Counted from the first letter of the stretch, positions 34,283 to 47,955 are shown. The stretch is 64,000 bases of DNA from Amphiura filiformis (GCF_039555335.1 NC_092635.1:67368058-67432057), one strand, 5' to 3'. The notes: generated by a model from the sequence alone, not told the origin. Translations and numbers: made by a program.

Positions 34283-34536
34283 TGTGGTGCGATCAAGCAA
34301 AATCAGTCGGAACTCGGAAATATAGATTTTGAGATATAGCCAAATAAAGGAAATATTTCCTTTTGTTTCTTTTTTGTTTTGGAAACTCTCTAATTGCTCA
34401 TATCTTTGGAACTGGTTGTTCAATTTCAATGGGGTTTTCTGCAAAATCCAGCTTTGTAAATGTTTTTTACTATCCTGTAAGAAACTGAAAATTTATTATT
34501 GCCGAGTTCCGACTGATTTTGCTTGATCGTATCACA
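34283..34536. mobile_element. TA-flanked MITE, GCGATCAAGC family, copy 1
   Basis: The left arm GCGATCAAGCAAAATCAGTC is mirrored by GACTGATTTTGCTTGATCG at the right, flanked by TA at 34281-34282 and 34537-34538. About 90% like 61867-62119 by eye. Confidence 0.85.
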
Positions 34537-35210
34537 TATGTTCAAATTTTTTGAAAAAAAAAGGTAGGCAGCCATTATCTGTACTCTTTGTTGAAATTGG
34601 TTGAGAATTAAGGAAACGGCAGAATTAATCGTCCATTTGTTGCCAAAATAAATAATATTTAAATTTGGACACCGATGGTTCTGGCTTTAAGCCCTCGAAA
34701 CAATTCTGTCTTCAAATAGCTGCATATCCATAAATCCTTTCGAATGAACTAGCCGTTGTAATCAAACGATTATGTCGCTGGACTCTAATAAGTTGCCAAT
34801 TAATTTACCAAATGTTACAATGAAATGTGACACCCATAATTGTGTCGAATGCTAAACCCAGATACCGTTATTATCTACTTATTCTATTAATGGCAAGGCA
34901 TCAATAAAGTATAGTAGAGTGCAAATAAAGTGAGCCATGCATTTTTCAATAGCAACATATCTAGACAGTACGTGCATGGCTAATTCGGAGAAATTACTTT
35001 TGTAATCGAACGAGCTTGTCGCTGAACTGATTGCAACAGGTTAGGCAGGGGATTTGGCGAATGTTACAATGAACGACAATCATTATGTCGAATGCCAAAA
35101 CCAGACAAGATTTTTATCTACTCATCTTATTATTGGAAAAAAAGAGTGAACAATAAATTAAAGGTCAATGATAGACCACATGTGAGCTCTTGTTCGCCTA
35201 GCAATAAGTA

Positions 35211-35494
35211 TTTTTTTAATATATCGCCCTGCACTACAAGCAGGTTGCCCATATCACCTGTATATGTCTGCAATCATAGATTGAATACAATACCTCTCTT
35301 TTCAATCTTACAGTTGCGAGTAATCAGCATGATATAAATATTCTATAGAATTACGATCCAGGTCTTTATCCCTGTTCTTTGACATCTATGGTTCAATACA
35401 GAGGTGAACGTACTAGTGCAGTGCGATATATTGTTTTAACCTATTGCTGTGGTAGTTATAATCCTGTTACATCATGACTTCTACGGCGAGTAGC
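35211..35494. mobile_element. Palindromic MITE family M4, copy 2
   Basis: Contains the M4 core (ATATCGCCCTGCACTACAAG, TCTGCAATCATAGATTGA, GACATCTATGGTTCAATAC). The right arm ends GTAGTTATAATCCTGTTACA. The outer left arm is missing. Confidence 0.8.
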
Positions 35495-37780
35495 TGCATA
35501 TCTGTAATTCGAAGACGGTATATAACACTATACGCATTGCAATGAAACGAGTTAGTTACTGACTGTTGCAAGTACCAAGTAATGGTAAATCCAGATACGA
35601 TTTATCATTTTCTCATCTTATCAATGGAAAAAACTTCAGTGATAAAGTAAAATTTATGAGCTCTATATGTATATCTAATTGGAAGTATAGTGGCCATTGC
35701 AATCAAACCGGTTTATCGCTGAACTGACTGCAACTAGCACTAGGATCCACAACATGCTCATCTATCAGGACACAGTTCTTTAACCCCTATACATTTGTAC
35801 ATTCATTGAATGACCTTTGAAAATTTGGGTTCAAAAACTCATACTCTGCAACTTGAGGTCAAATTTTGCACTACAGGTGTTTAATTGAGGTTATTGAACT
35901 ATGCCATTGGGATGAGGCCATTGTGGTTCATAGTGTAGTGAGCCAGTCTCAGTGACAATGTGACAATGAACTGTGACAATCATATATCAAATGCTAAATC
36001 AAAGGCATTGTATTCTTTAGTGATGGTCGGTCATACTAATTTAACTTATAAATGTCTATAATGAAATGTGATGCCTGGTATTTAAGGTGTGATATGGCAC
36101 GTCCATGCAAAGTCACGTTCGTGAAACACATAATCATTGACGGTAGGTAAATGAAACCCTGACTTCTGTTGTCCCTTTGATTGCGTGAGTTTTGTTCCAC
36201 ATGTCTCGTCAAAGTTTGATTTCAACAAATCATTTCATTTCATTTTTACCAACGGGCAATGTAATGGTTTGTTCGTGTGTTTTTGTATTGGCATATTACA
36301 TCCCGAGGGATATATAGAGTTGAATCAATTTGCAAAGTTAAATCGTGGAGGAAACTCTAATCTTTGTTGGTCGAAAACAGTACTTGGAAAAAATCAGGCG
36401 TGCCCGGGGCTGGAGTATTACCAATCATAGAATTTCCCGCGCATTTTATGTCCAAGATGTTCAATACGACTTAAAGGTATGGAAGACATAACGAGGTAAA
36501 AAGGTAATGCAATTCATACTGGATGCATGCATCTTGACCACATTCCATGATATTTGATATTTGTGACTGAGTGACTGAAAGCCAAATGACGTCTCATCAT
36601 TATAAACCTTATCGGTAAATCCCGGGAGCCTTTGCAAATTCAACCCTACTCCCGATTTCAGAAAATTACAGCACTATTTATTTTGGGGGGGTAAAAATAT
36701 TATCTTGTTTTGACAAATGAAACATAGTTAAATCCTAATCAGGTCATTCTAACTGGCAATGAAAGTGCAATTTTCACATTGGTCAATTTTTGGAAATAAG
36801 GGCCAGAAAGATGCATTTTTAGGTTTTTTTCTTATGCTTTGAAAATCAAGCCCGCACTCAAAGACTGATTTACAGATATGCATTTTAATTTTTGGAAAAC
36901 ACATTTTCTAATCTTTTTCATAACCAATTATCAAAAATAACATAAATTGTTACAATTTTGAGCTGATTCTTATCTTGTACACAAGATTTTAATGCTTAGA
37001 CTTGTGCCAAGTCTTAGAATTTTGTGACTGTGATATTTTCACGGCTAGAATTAGTGCAAAGGATGTTCCCGCAATTTAGCCTAAGTCGCTTGGCGGTAAA
37101 TGTTTAGGGGAAAACCCAACCCCACCTTACCCGGAGTAAAAGCAACCTTCGTCCCGAGAGTGTAGATGGGATAGGTGCAACCTCAACACAATATCTGTTG
37201 TTCTTATGAAAATATTAGGCGATTGACTTCAAACTTGCGTATGACGTTCTGTCACCGGACCAAAAATGGTGTACTGCGCAGGTCAACGACCAATCACGCC
37301 GCGCATTTGCTTTGACGTCAGACACAAACTAGTCTTTTTAATTCGGTCTTCAATTATAGAATAGTGATTTCCTTTCATATTTAGCCAAAAATGTGTTTAA
37401 AGTGCATGTTTATAAGATTTTGAGCCACAAATTCATTTTGGCCCGTATTTTGTGTACAAAAGTGATTTTCCATATTTTACTTGAGGGCGTAGTCCCAGTA
37501 TGACGTCATAATGACGTAACATGGACACCGTTGGTTCTCTCAGGGTAGCAAGGGATAGAGAAGTCCCATAGCTATGCTTTGATATCAAAACAACGATATA
37601 ATATGTTTACTATAGAAAATTCAGGGAGAGGGTTGCAACAACAACCTTTTTGATAGACGTGTTACAAAGAGTGCCTCCTGTAGGCGAGAGTTTTGCCATT
37701 CAATTCGAACAAAATTCGGTAAACCACTACATAGTACGAATGATGCAATGTTGTTTTATCCGCCATAGATTTTGAATCTA
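35495..37780. other. No gene supported
   Basis: No exon-like block. The 81-codon frame 36185-36430 has no recognisable family. An isolated G run occurs at 36684. Confidence 0.5.
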
Positions 37781-37983
37781 ACCAATTGACCTTTTCGGTA
37801 AATACCATAAACCTTTGCGAAAACACCTGAGAACTCGTCATTTGACGTCACTCTGATCTGCGCCGATGCGCTCATCGTTTATCGAACATCGTTCCTGCGC
37901 ATTAAAGACGATGTGACGTCAAATGACGAGTTCTCAGGTGTACTCGCAAAGGCTTATGGGATTTACCGAAAAGGTCAATTGGA
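37781..37983. mobile_element. TA-flanked MITE with ~70-bp inverted repeats
   Basis: CCAATTGACCTTTTCGGTAA begins the left arm. Its mirror ends the right arm, and the match continues through AGAACTCGTCATTTGACGTC. Flanking TA occurs at 37779-37780 and 37984-37985. Confidence 0.85.
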
Positions 37984-37985
37984 TA

Positions 37986-39008
37986 TTTCAATCAGAAGTT
38001 ATGGTAATTATTTTCATGGCAACACAATATGTCATTATTGTGCAATTTTTATGAATTTTTTTTACTTAAGTAGATGTACCAAGGTCATTTGAAAAGAGAG
38101 TGTGCTTTTTTAAAAGATCTTGTAATGTAAACTGAAAAAGGTACATTCACACAACATAATAATGCACGACACAATAGTCTTATCATCTGCAGTTGATTCC
38201 TTCTAAATATATTCAGACATTTATAAAGTTGATTCACCCTGTATTCCATAAGATCTAATGTTTTGTACGTAATTGTGATTGAACAATGTTGCAGCCTCCG
38301 ATAGCATACTGAATAAGCTATCTCCCTGCGGACAAAATATTTACTGATTGTAAAAGAAAGCGTACGATATATACAATATATGTACATAATAATCATAAAC
38401 ATGCCATATGCTTTACACTTTACATTTTTGCCAGACACTTCCCATTTTCTTTTTCATTTCCCTATTCCTTCTTCTTTTCAAAATATTATACTGCTTTAAA
38501 TCTCCTCATATTCCAGGATTACATGACATTTCATTTCAACGTACTCAATAATTCTTAAGGACAACATTGCAAGAGTATCTACAACCATACATTATTGAGT
38601 TTTCAATCACATGCAACATTTTAAACATATTGGTTTTTATTTGTAAAACAAACCATTCATCAAAGTTCAGTAGCGTTACAATTTAAAAAAATACATAAGC
38701 AGACAGTAACATGGAGCTTGTAACGTGTGATCAATTTTCATAAGGGCTTACATAATAACGTTCAGTGTAATATACAAACAACTACACATACGTAAATGTT
38801 GGGATTACTTTGGGATATATACAAACTGAATGGAAACTAGACGAAGTAGGTAGGACCTAGTGGTGTTGGTGGATTTGGTAGTGTTGGCGGAAGCAACGTA
38901 CATGTGGGTGGGTGGTTTAGAATATACTATTATTAACAAAATATTGTTACAAAAGTAATAATGTTTTGGGTTTTTTTTCAAAAGTTTCGTCTAACTTTTA
39001 GTATATGA
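37986..39008. other. No feature recognised
   Basis: A 117-codon minus frame (38085-38438) is cysteine- and tyrosine-rich with no family resemblance. I treat it as chance. Confidence 0.45.
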
Positions 39009-39336
39009 AGAGCTTGGTTCCAAACCATGTTGAGTCCATAAACACATGTTTCTAAGTTGTGATGCTACAGGTAGAGTAATTTCAGTTGGATGCACCATTA
39101 CAAAGCAAACAGTGGATGGATGCACAGTAACAATACTGTGTGAGGCCTTTGTTTCCCAAATGAGAACAATAGTCTGCATATTGTTACGCAGCATTGTTGT
39201 GGTAAATAATGGCTTGTTGATGGCACAACTCATTGTTGCTAATGTCAAACTTGTCAAAGTAATTGTTATTGTATCACACAAGTAAATGAGAAACATGTGG
39301 TTGTGGACTTAACATGGTTTGGAAACAAGTTTTTCA
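39009..39336. mobile_element. Inverted-repeat element
   Basis: Left TTCCAAACCATGTTGAGTCC and right GGACTTAACATGGTTTGGAA are mirrored, with further matching ACACATGTTTCT. Arms are about 45 bp. The two overlapping frames inside are on opposite strands. Confidence 0.75.
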
Positions 39337-40755
39337 TATATAAAAACTTTTTACAACTATGTTAAACTATGTTCTTCGACATAAACATAAAACCACTTTG
39401 ATTTCTTCTTTTTTCATTCTCTTCTTTCCGTGGTTCTCTGTAGTACCTCAAAGGAGTATATCCACACGTCTTCAATGATATATTACCAAGTAAGATATGC
39501 CGGTTTGATTGAATCGTTATACCAAAATAGCTCCACTTATAGCATTTCGTGTGTTAAAAAAGACAAAACCAATGGAGCTGGTATTGATCAGTAAGCAGAA
39601 TTCAAATCCATAGATGAACCCTAATATGAATAGAAAGAACGAGGTACCTGGTAATTGGTATTAATGATAAGAAGCTGCCTATAACGCTTCATTTAATCAC
39701 TTTTATTTATCTATCTATTTGAATATATTTCCCTTTCGTTTTTTAATCGGATTTTTGTCTCATCCCAAATACTAGGATTGACTGACAAGCGTTTAAAAGC
39801 TACCTATGTTCTTCTAAGAGTAGTTTCTTCCTTACAAGAGTTCTCATGCAGATCTAATCTTATTTATTGAGAGTATGGTATATAAAAATATATTCTTATA
39901 TACAATGAAGCAATGGCTGCCATTTCTTCTATAACGGGAAAGGTTTTAAATGTGTCCTTTTTCACTGTTAAGTTTAGAGCCCCAAAACCAAGTCTTTAAA
40001 GCCGGGAATAAAACAAAATTCACAATTGAAAAATTAACACAGCTTAATTATCCCGACACATTTAAAAACAATTTATCATAATAGACATTGTTGAAGTTAA
40101 GCAATTTATGTAGGTTATTGTCATTATGGACTTCTTTTAGGTTTATATAGCCCACCAATAATATTTTGTAAGAAATAAGAATGACGTATTATTTCTTCAA
40201 AGTGCACTTTAATTGTGAGCGGGGTAGTGGTTTCGTAATTAAACCACATAGCCGTCATTTGTCATTAAAGAACATGCGTGTTAAATGATCCAAGAAAAGA
40301 GTAAAACATGCAATAAAGCAGCTATTTGTTTCATGATGTAAACATTTCTTGCATACACCAGACATGTGTGGGGTAGTTCTTTGCTTTTAACGTTAAGAAA
40401 TTTGATTTAACTAAGTAATTGATTGATGATGTCTACTGCAATGCGATCTTAAGTACGTCTTAGTCGCTTCACTTATGTCGATCAACCAAATTATGCATTT
40501 TTTGAGCAGAATACACTTTATTATCCTTACCATTATCCTTGCTCATTAAGGGTAAAATATACTGAATTTTTCAGTTTTTAGGTTCCGAGGGCTCTTCCTA
40601 TTGTACCCTGCGAATTTGCAAAGTGCTTTCATTTTTTATTTCAATTAAAAACACTAACACTCTGAAAGTGCTTTAAAATTATTATACTTGATACAATTTA
40701 TTACATAATCTTAGGAATGGGAGCTTGCGGGGGCTCAGCCCCTCAACAATTTTGT
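39337..40755. other. No feature recognised
   Basis: AT-rich DNA without exon-like or repeat structure that I could pair. Confidence 0.5.
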
Positions 40756-40759
40756 TCGG

Positions 40760-41022
40760 TGAGCACTACCCCTGTGGAAGATTTTGGAAATATCTTCCAC
40801 ATGGGGAGTATGTTTTTCAAATGTAATTTGTCAGGGTACACCATTTTGAAACCCAAACTCCCCCTGTATTATGGCTTTACCTATATCTTCCACAACGGGA
40901 GTGAGTATTTCGAATGGAAGTTACCCAACGGTCTGTTTTATTTGAAACTTACACTCCCTATGTGGAAGACTTTAGATCAATCTTCCACAGGGGTAGTGTG
41001 GATTTTAAATGGAATAGACCAA
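40760..41022. mobile_element. CTTCCACA-stem MITE, copy 2
   Basis: Nested stems such as CTGTGGAAGATTTTGGAAAT/ATCTTCCACATGGGG. The right end GTAGTGTGGATTTTAAATGG is identical to copy 1. The 118-codon frame across it reads repeat sequence. Confidence 0.85.
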
Positions 41023-41678
41023 TGTATGTCACGCCATAGCTTTCAGTTGTGTACCAGCAAGAAAATTTGTTGATTTTTTAAAGTTTTTAAATTGCGCGCG
41101 AAAATGTGTGGACCATGATGACAGGTTCCCCAAAAACAACATCAATCATATTTAGGATATAAACGATTAAATATGTATTAAGAATGAACCTATGTGGCCT
41201 CTAAGATGCAAAACCATCAATTTATTCAACTTTCAACAAGGTGTTATCAAGGTTATTGGAAGTATTTAAATGTTCACCTGATGCGAAATTGTACGTATTT
41301 GTAATACAAAACTGAAATAATACTTGAGTCGATAAGCGATTTGCAATACAACCAATAGGTTTGGTTGTTATTTGTTTCTTTTGGAGCAACGATCTAGTTA
41401 GTAAGTCAAAAATAGCTTGCTCGCAGCTATCGTCAGGATTACATACAAGGCATATCATACAGACTACTTGAATATTGATGCCAAATTTGAAATCATTTAA
41501 CCTATTTACAACAAAAGCTGTCGCATAAATGATACAGATTTATGATGTAAGGAAAACAAGACATTTCATACAGATCTAATCTTAATTTGACAACTTAAGT
41601 AATATTGTCACTTCCTACTGATATTCATGATCTGATTGATGACGTCACCAAAATCAATGATTGAACGTCATTTTGTTA

Positions 41679-41931
41679 TTAATGCTCTGCATGCTAGCCA
41701 TGCACTTCAACGGAAAAAGGTCAAGTTTTGAAATTTTAAAACCTCAAAATATCAAGAGCTATCTTAAGAACTACTGAAACAATACTAGGCTTGTTGGTAC
41801 TCATTTTAATGCATTTTTCATGTTGATTCCAAATATGGTCGTGAAAATTGACATTTCTGAAATTTTTGAATTTTTGATTTTTTTTTTAAAACATGTCGTC
41901 TGCAGTCGACACCCGCGTGAAGAGAGTTAAC
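41679..41931 (+). repeat. Dispersed repeat E, copy 2
   Basis: Same orientation and length as 31343-31591, with scattered substitutions. Confidence 0.85.
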
Positions 41932-42534
41932 TGATGAATTACTGTAATAAATGTGACACAGGGTGTAAAATTGGTGCAAGGACAATAACAGCGGCAGAAA
42001 AAGTCCTTGATTGTGTTTCATTATGCCAGATCAATCCATCATCAAACTACCAGAAGAATCAGTACGTGGAAACAATCTACCAGCTATAATTCTTTACTTT
42101 TTGTAGGCTAACAGTAATGGATCACCATTAAGCGTGAAGTTTTGTCTTTCTTCCTTTAAATCCAATATTTCCCATCTATTTCCACTTGAATTGAGTCTAT
42201 GTATGCCATTTGCCTGGTACCACTATGCCCAGGGTATTGTCAGGTATGAAGTATCTGCTTTTCGCTGTCTATGCATTGACAATGTACTGACATTGGATTG
42301 ATTTAAGACTGTGTTTAATAGATGGATTTGTTTAAAGGCACCATGAAGTATTGAATAAATAAACAAAGAACAAGTACCAGTAATAACCAAGAACAATAAC
42401 TGCATCATTGTGAAGAACAATAAACAATCCATATATCGTAACCAAAGAGTTTCATTAATTTATCTCAGTTTTCAGTTTTTGCTTTTTGCTTTTGCTTACC
42501 CCAATACTAAACTTCACAAATTTACTTGATCTAT

Positions 42535-42671
42535 AAAAAAAAAGCGCAGTGATTTATAGTGCGCTACGCACAGGCACAACGCCTAGACGTTGATCCACAG
42601 GCCTCAGCACACTTTACAGGTTGTCGCTGACCACTACGGCCCCACATCATTCCATAAACCATTTAACAACA
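42535..42671 (-). mobile_element. SINE family B, 5'-truncated copy
   Basis: The reverse complement of 50050-50186 in the full SINE. It has the AGCGCACTATAAATCACTGC tail hairpin and an adjacent homopolymer. 5' truncation is normal for LINE-mobilised SINEs. Confidence 0.85.
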
Positions 42672-44624
42672 AATACGAGTATATGGACTCTTACAAGTCT
42701 ACCGCCGGTTCACATACCGGAGATAAGTTTCTACGAGATTCGTGTGAATACTAAAACTCAAAATCCCGAACTTGACCCTTTGACGTTCAATGTCCAATGT
42801 TCAAAAAAGTTTATACAGTTGGAATTCAGTGGAGCGTTGGGGTTACAATATGCCATTGAAAATAGATGATCTTGTGCTCTTTTACGAAATCCTGACATTT
42901 GGAGCTGTCTTTATATCACAGAAAAGCAGATGAACTAGAGATAAAATGGCCGCGAAAAAAATGAAGCAAAGTTACATTTCGCCGTTGGAAGTAAAAACTT
43001 GGTGGACGAAAGATGGGTATGAGATTAAGAATGATACTAAAATTGCTAAAATATTTTGAAGCAAGACCAATGAGAACTTAATTTGTTTGAATTCAGTAAA
43101 TTATGTGTCTGGTAACAAAATAATGGAAGAAGCATTTATCTGTTAGTGTTATGCTGCGTAAATGGTATGTCAGCCTGGCAGACTTGGATCATTTAAACTT
43201 AAAATAAATTGTATCGGCGCGATAAACCAAAATGGGTTATTTGTCTAAATACAAATTAACACGTATAATTGCTGTTGGATTAACATTCTACAATATTATG
43301 CTGAAAACGATTATTATCTTGAGTGATTTGCTCATTCAGAAAATCAGCAAAATCAGCAAAATTGATTTATCCTTCACTTTTAAGTAATTTATACACATTT
43401 TTAATTTTCATATTCTTTCACTGTGCTCACTGAATTGGCCTTTAATCAAAGTATAAACATGATAAATCCATTACGACAAATATGTTTGAATGTAAATTTA
43501 TTACATTATACAGAAAAAAAGTAAAATGTTCATCGAAGTACCTATTAATCATGTATATAATTGTGATATTAAATAATATAAATTGAGGCACAGTATGGGA
43601 ATTACAAGGTTACGTTTGGCCATTCTTGGGTCATGTTTGCATAAGAGCATCCCCAGTGACAAAATCTTACCCGCATGATAAACAACAATAGGCTCCGAAG
43701 GTTACATAATACTAAACAAATATTTGTCTAATATTTTCCTTGGCATCATTAAGATGTCAATTTATGCTATTAATTGGTATAGAAAAGAAAGAAAAGAGTC
43801 CTGCATATTTATATCCGCCGTTTCATTATTAATAAGCAATTTTATTCCACCTGAGACTCTTATGCTGACGATACAATATTATCACGATACCGTAAGGACA
43901 TTACTGATATTAATTTGACAATCAAGTCACATAGTCATTGGAATACAAATCTTGAATCAAGTTACCATGCCATTGAGTTGACTTGTTACGTCATTGCCTG
44001 GCAGTATGCGCACACACCATCACAATTTGCATTGTTTTTTGTCTGGCTGTATGCGTACGCATCCTATGTTGTTCAGGGCCCGTGCTTTTAAAAATCCCGC
44101 CACATCACAGGCTATTGAACAGTAACGAAGTTGTATGCAGTTCGCTCAAGCATATCGATATACCAGTCCCTTGCCTTTGTTGATAAACATTGAGGTCAAC
44201 TCATCTATAGGGGTGGGTTTGTTAATGGATGATAGACATGATAGAGAGGTTGCGATGTTCCATACGTCCTGCGTGGGCCGTTCCATACGTCCTGTGGACC
44301 GTGCGTTTTTACGGTGTTCACAACGTACGTACATATTGCTAGTCTTCCAAGGACTTTATTCAGTATTACTATCTTACAGGGAAAAAACACTCACCCCACC
44401 TTCACACCACTCGCAGACACTCCACACTCGTAATACGCAAGTATTATATAATTTGCCAATGACATGAAAAAGATGAATATTTCACTATTGTGTGTGGGTT
44501 GAAATATATTGTCTGGGTGCCATTAAATAGTGTATAAGATGTGTCTCCATATTCCTTATTATTTTCTGTTGTTATAAATTCAATTAGTCATTATCATTAA
44601 TATCTTTCTTCTCTTTCTTTGCAG
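42672..44624. other. Upstream region / probable 5' intron of the MFSD6-like gene
   Basis: The exon carrying the start codon begins at a strong acceptor (CTTTCTTTGCAG ending 44624), so at least one non-coding upstream exon should exist. I cannot place it. A direct repeat CCATACGTCCTG occurs at about 44260 and 44283. Confidence 0.4.
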
Positions 44625-44679
44625 ATTTTTTTCCTCGAATTGTGTGCCCTACTCAACTGCCACCATTGAGTTAACAGAA
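44625..44679 (+). other. 5' UTR part of the first coding exon
   Basis: Lies between the acceptor TTTGCAG (44618-44624) and the ATG at 44680. It has no upstream ATG. The open frame continues upstream of the ATG without a stop but contains no other Met codon. Confidence 0.6.
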
Positions 44680-45758
44680 ATGGCTGAGACGGTTGACCGG
44701 GACCGTCTTCTCAATAGATATACCGAGACAATCCAAGACCTGGAAAAGAATCTGGTCCAAGATAAACACGCCCATCCGCAACCAAACGGTAAACCATTTG
44801 AGAACTCTACCCATCCGCGGCAGTATGGAGCCACTCATATTGATGATGACCTACAGTCGTTACCCGAGAAGCAACAATGCAGCTGCTGTATGGAAAAGAC
44901 CACCTTGAAGTTTAAAGCATTCTTCTTTCTGTTCAAAGGAAGCAAGTCTTGTTTGGTGCCTTTTCTGCCCGTATTTTATCAGCAATGCGGAATCGTTGCC
45001 AGTCGTATAGGTATATTACAAAGCTGCTCTCCGTTTACTCAGATGCCGCTAATGATCTTAATCACTAGTTTAGCGGACCGTATGAATCTTCGCAAGTCTT
45101 TTATAGTTATGTGTTTGATGTGCTGGGTAGCAGGTACATGGAGCTTAAGCATGGTTCCACTTCCAGTAAGCGTGTCTTGTTCAAAAGCATTAGGACAATT
45201 ACAACGTGAATATGATCCAGAGGTTGATCCTCGATCATGTCTTGATAATATAACTAATATTAACTCCAATATATCGCTTGCGTCTGCGGAGTCACCACGC
45301 ACAGCATTTGTAATCACAGAAGCATTCATTCCAAATGAACGTAAAGTTAGAGAAGAAAGTTCCAGTGTTCCAACAAGAACCAAATTTGCACACTTGCTAG
45401 AAGTCTTCAGTAATGGTCCTCAGACACAAGATACTACCACTAATTCCGAATCGTTAGCAGGGTATGCGTACCCTGAGGATGAAGACTACAATACCGCATC
45501 GTCAGAGGTCACAGGCGTAGCTCATTTCACCTTCCCATTTCCTACACGTTCACTGGAGAACTTTAACTGGCTGTATGATACCAAAGATTTAGATAGAGTC
45601 TTCTTAATATTTTTGCTGCTGAATATTTTTGGTTCTGTCTTTCAAGGACCAGTTCACGCTCTGTCTAATGCAGCTGTGTTGGACACTCTTCATAGTGCTG
45701 GGAAGATGTATGAGTATGGCTACCAGAAAGCTTTTGGACCGGCTGGTGCAGCCATTGG
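44680..45758 (+). CDS. MFSD6-like major facilitator transporter, coding exon 1 (residues 1-360)
   Basis: A membrane transporter-family protein resembling metazoan MFSD6 (substrate not established). The start is the ATG in context ACAGAAATGG, 55 bp after the acceptor. Residues 1-75 are a hydrophilic cytosolic N-tail. TM1 is about 77-100 (FKGSKSCLVPFLPVFYQQCG, an MFSD6-type signature). TM2 is about 105-130, and LADRMNLRK at 131-139 is the MFS motif-A loop. TM3 is about 140-162. Residues 163-300 form a long loop with Asn-X-Ser/Thr sequons at 190 and 197, typical of the large MFSD6 extracellular loop. TM4 is about 303-325. The exon then runs GPVHALSNAAV to YGYQKAFGP, again family-typical. It ends at GG/GTAGGT, leaving two bases of a Gly codon; without splicing the frame meets TAG two bases later. 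The next exon supplies the third base in phase. Confidence 0.93.
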
Positions 45759-45794
45759 GTAGGTAGTTATAATATATATTTGGTACAATTCTAG

Positions 45795-45905
45795 TTTACC
45801 CTGCGCACCCTGTGTTTTCAATACAATTCTGGTTTACCCTGCTTACCCTATTTTTAGGGTTAGGGTTAGGGTTGAGGTTAGGGTTATACTTGTGCGCAGG
45901 GTACC
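45795..45905. repeat. Hairpin enclosing a TTAGGG telomere-like tract
   Basis: CTAGTTTACCCTGCGCACCC and CTGGTTTACCCTGC at the left are mirrored by GTGCGCAGGGTACCAGAATT at the right. The loop contains TTAGGGTTAGGGTTAGGGTT and relatives. Confidence 0.8.
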
Positions 45906-46027
45906 AGAATTATTCCTGATATCAAGGGTTCAGAACCAGAAAGCCGTAACTCACTACGACCAGCTCTCACAAAATGAGCACTAGGTGAACGCGTAATGTA
46001 ACATTTCGTCCGGTTTCTATTGTTATA

Positions 46028-46220
46028 CCGGGCGGAACTGGCGGACAACCGCCGGTCGAGTTTTGATTTCATCCCTAATCGTTTTTATCAATTACTTTAC
46101 CCTGAGAAGATTCAAATTAACTCTTTCACTCCATTGGATGGGTCACTGTAAGAATACAAAACCTTTAAGGGATGATATCGAAACTCGACCAGCGGTTGAC
46201 CGCCGGTTCCGTCCGGTTGT
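46028..46220. mobile_element. Inverted-repeat element
   Basis: GGCGGACAACCGCCGGTCGA...CATCCCT at the left is mirrored by AGGGATGATATCGAAACTCG...GACCGCCGGTTCCGTCCGG at the right. Confidence 0.75.
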
Positions 46221-46476
46221 AAGAATTCAAATCTGTAAGAATTCAAATCTTTAGATGTTCGGCTTGTTTACCAGCCACTTTGACATGGGTCATACCCAGC
46301 GTGCTGGATAATCCGGGTAAAAGGTAATGGTAACTAATAGTAATTTTGTGCCCGTGGGAAGCTGTACTACGAAATGCAGAATAGCCATTTTTTAATTGTT
46401 CTTACCATTTACCAAGTAACTTGAAATATCACTCACTGTCTGTAACAGTATATTGCGAAACTTTATTCGTGTAATA

Positions 46477-46931
46477 AACATCTCAAAAAAAGTAACTCAC
46501 CCCCCTTAAATAATTACCATAATTCAATAACGGGTGATTGTATTACAAATCTGTAAAATGCGTTGGAATCAGAATTTATTTCGGCACATTTTGACACCTC
46601 ATTTGTAGCAATTGATTAAATATTGACGTCACAGCATACATTTAAATCAATGTAGCCCAAGATTTGAAAGTTGCAGTAAATTCCATTGATTTTGCATTCA
46701 GTGTACATGTAATGGAAGGAAATCTGTGTAATGATATCTGAGAGTTTTTGTATTGTAAAAATTTGTATGTAAGTGCAACTTTCAAATCTGGACCTCACCT
46801 CACTCAAAATGTGTCAAAATGCGCAGAAATAAATTCTGCTTGCAACGCATTTTACAGATTTGCAATACAATAGCTCCTTTTTGAATAATGGTCATTATTT
46901 AAGGGGGGTTTGTTACTTTTTTTGAGATGTT
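46477..46931. mobile_element. TA-flanked MITE, AACATCTCAAA family, copy 2
   Basis: Same arms and central sequence as 29143-29615, flanked by TA at 46475-46476 and 46932-46933. It has internal indels relative to copy 1. Confidence 0.85.
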
Positions 46932-47009
46932 TATTTCAATTTATAACAAAGTTACTTAGTTTACCCTCTAAATAAGACTCAAGTATACTGTCAACTAAAT
47001 TGATATGTA

Positions 47010-47461
47010 CAAGGTGTATCAAAATGATTGGTACCGACGACTTCTCCTTTTTGCAGAATTTTTTAAAACTTTTTTGTACCAGTTTAAGGTTAATTGTTTA
47101 AATATTTGAAATTATAGTAGTTTTATTTTCTCTAAGAATCTTTGATCATTAAAATAGCTCATTCCGTTCAGAAGTTACACGATTCTAAAGGCTATAACTT
47201 ACATGTATGCAATGAATAGTTAGAGTAGTGAACCTATTCATCTTGTGTTGTGTAAGTAAAACTATGATTACGATGATCTTCGTTTAAATGACAATAGCTT
47301 CCAGATGCATCAACCTATTGTCTTCAGATTATTAGATCAATAAGTTAACATATGCCCTTTTAATTTATAGTGCAAAAACTATATTAATTAGCAATTTTAT
47401 ATTTTTGATATATTTTTGAAAATCTCACATATCCCGGTACCAATCATTTTGATACACCTTG
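47010..47461. mobile_element. TA-flanked MITE, AAGGTGTATCAAAATGATTGG ends, long copy
   Basis: The left CAAGGTGTATCAAAATGATT and right AATCATTTTGATACACCTTG are perfect mirrors, each abutting TA. This fits Tc1/mariner. A 226-bp relative is at 50218-50443. Confidence 0.85.
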
Positions 47462-47955
47462 TATAACACGTCTGAGTGACAAAAGATCGTCCAAAGTCCG
47501 TCATGAGTCAACTTTCGATACCTCGCCTCTATTTGGAATCGTGTTGGTAGCACTTGACAATACTTGATGAGTTGTGACAACGCGTGTAGCTAATCAATTA
47601 AAACACTGATGTTTAATGACGTCATCATCAAATCGATAGCATCGATATTCTGAAACAAGAGTCGGATTTTACCTCGGGGAAATAGCAACCTAACCTTGTA
47701 TGTTGATTTTGTTAAACATGGAACGAATGAACGTTTTGACCCGTTTATTTATAACTTCGTTTCAAGTTTCAGAATTTCCATATGATGAGGAAATCATATC
47801 TCGTTTTGTAAATGGGAAATGTAATACGAGAAATCCACGTGTTCGTGTTTATATACTATTACGTGTTGAAATGTAGAGCGAACATTATATAACTGTCCGT
47901 ATAATGTATAACTATAAAGTATATTCACACATCCACACATAAAAACAAAACAATT

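Noticed and set aside
40717..41073. 118-codon plus-strand frame
   Set aside because: Composed of MITE copy 2 sequence.
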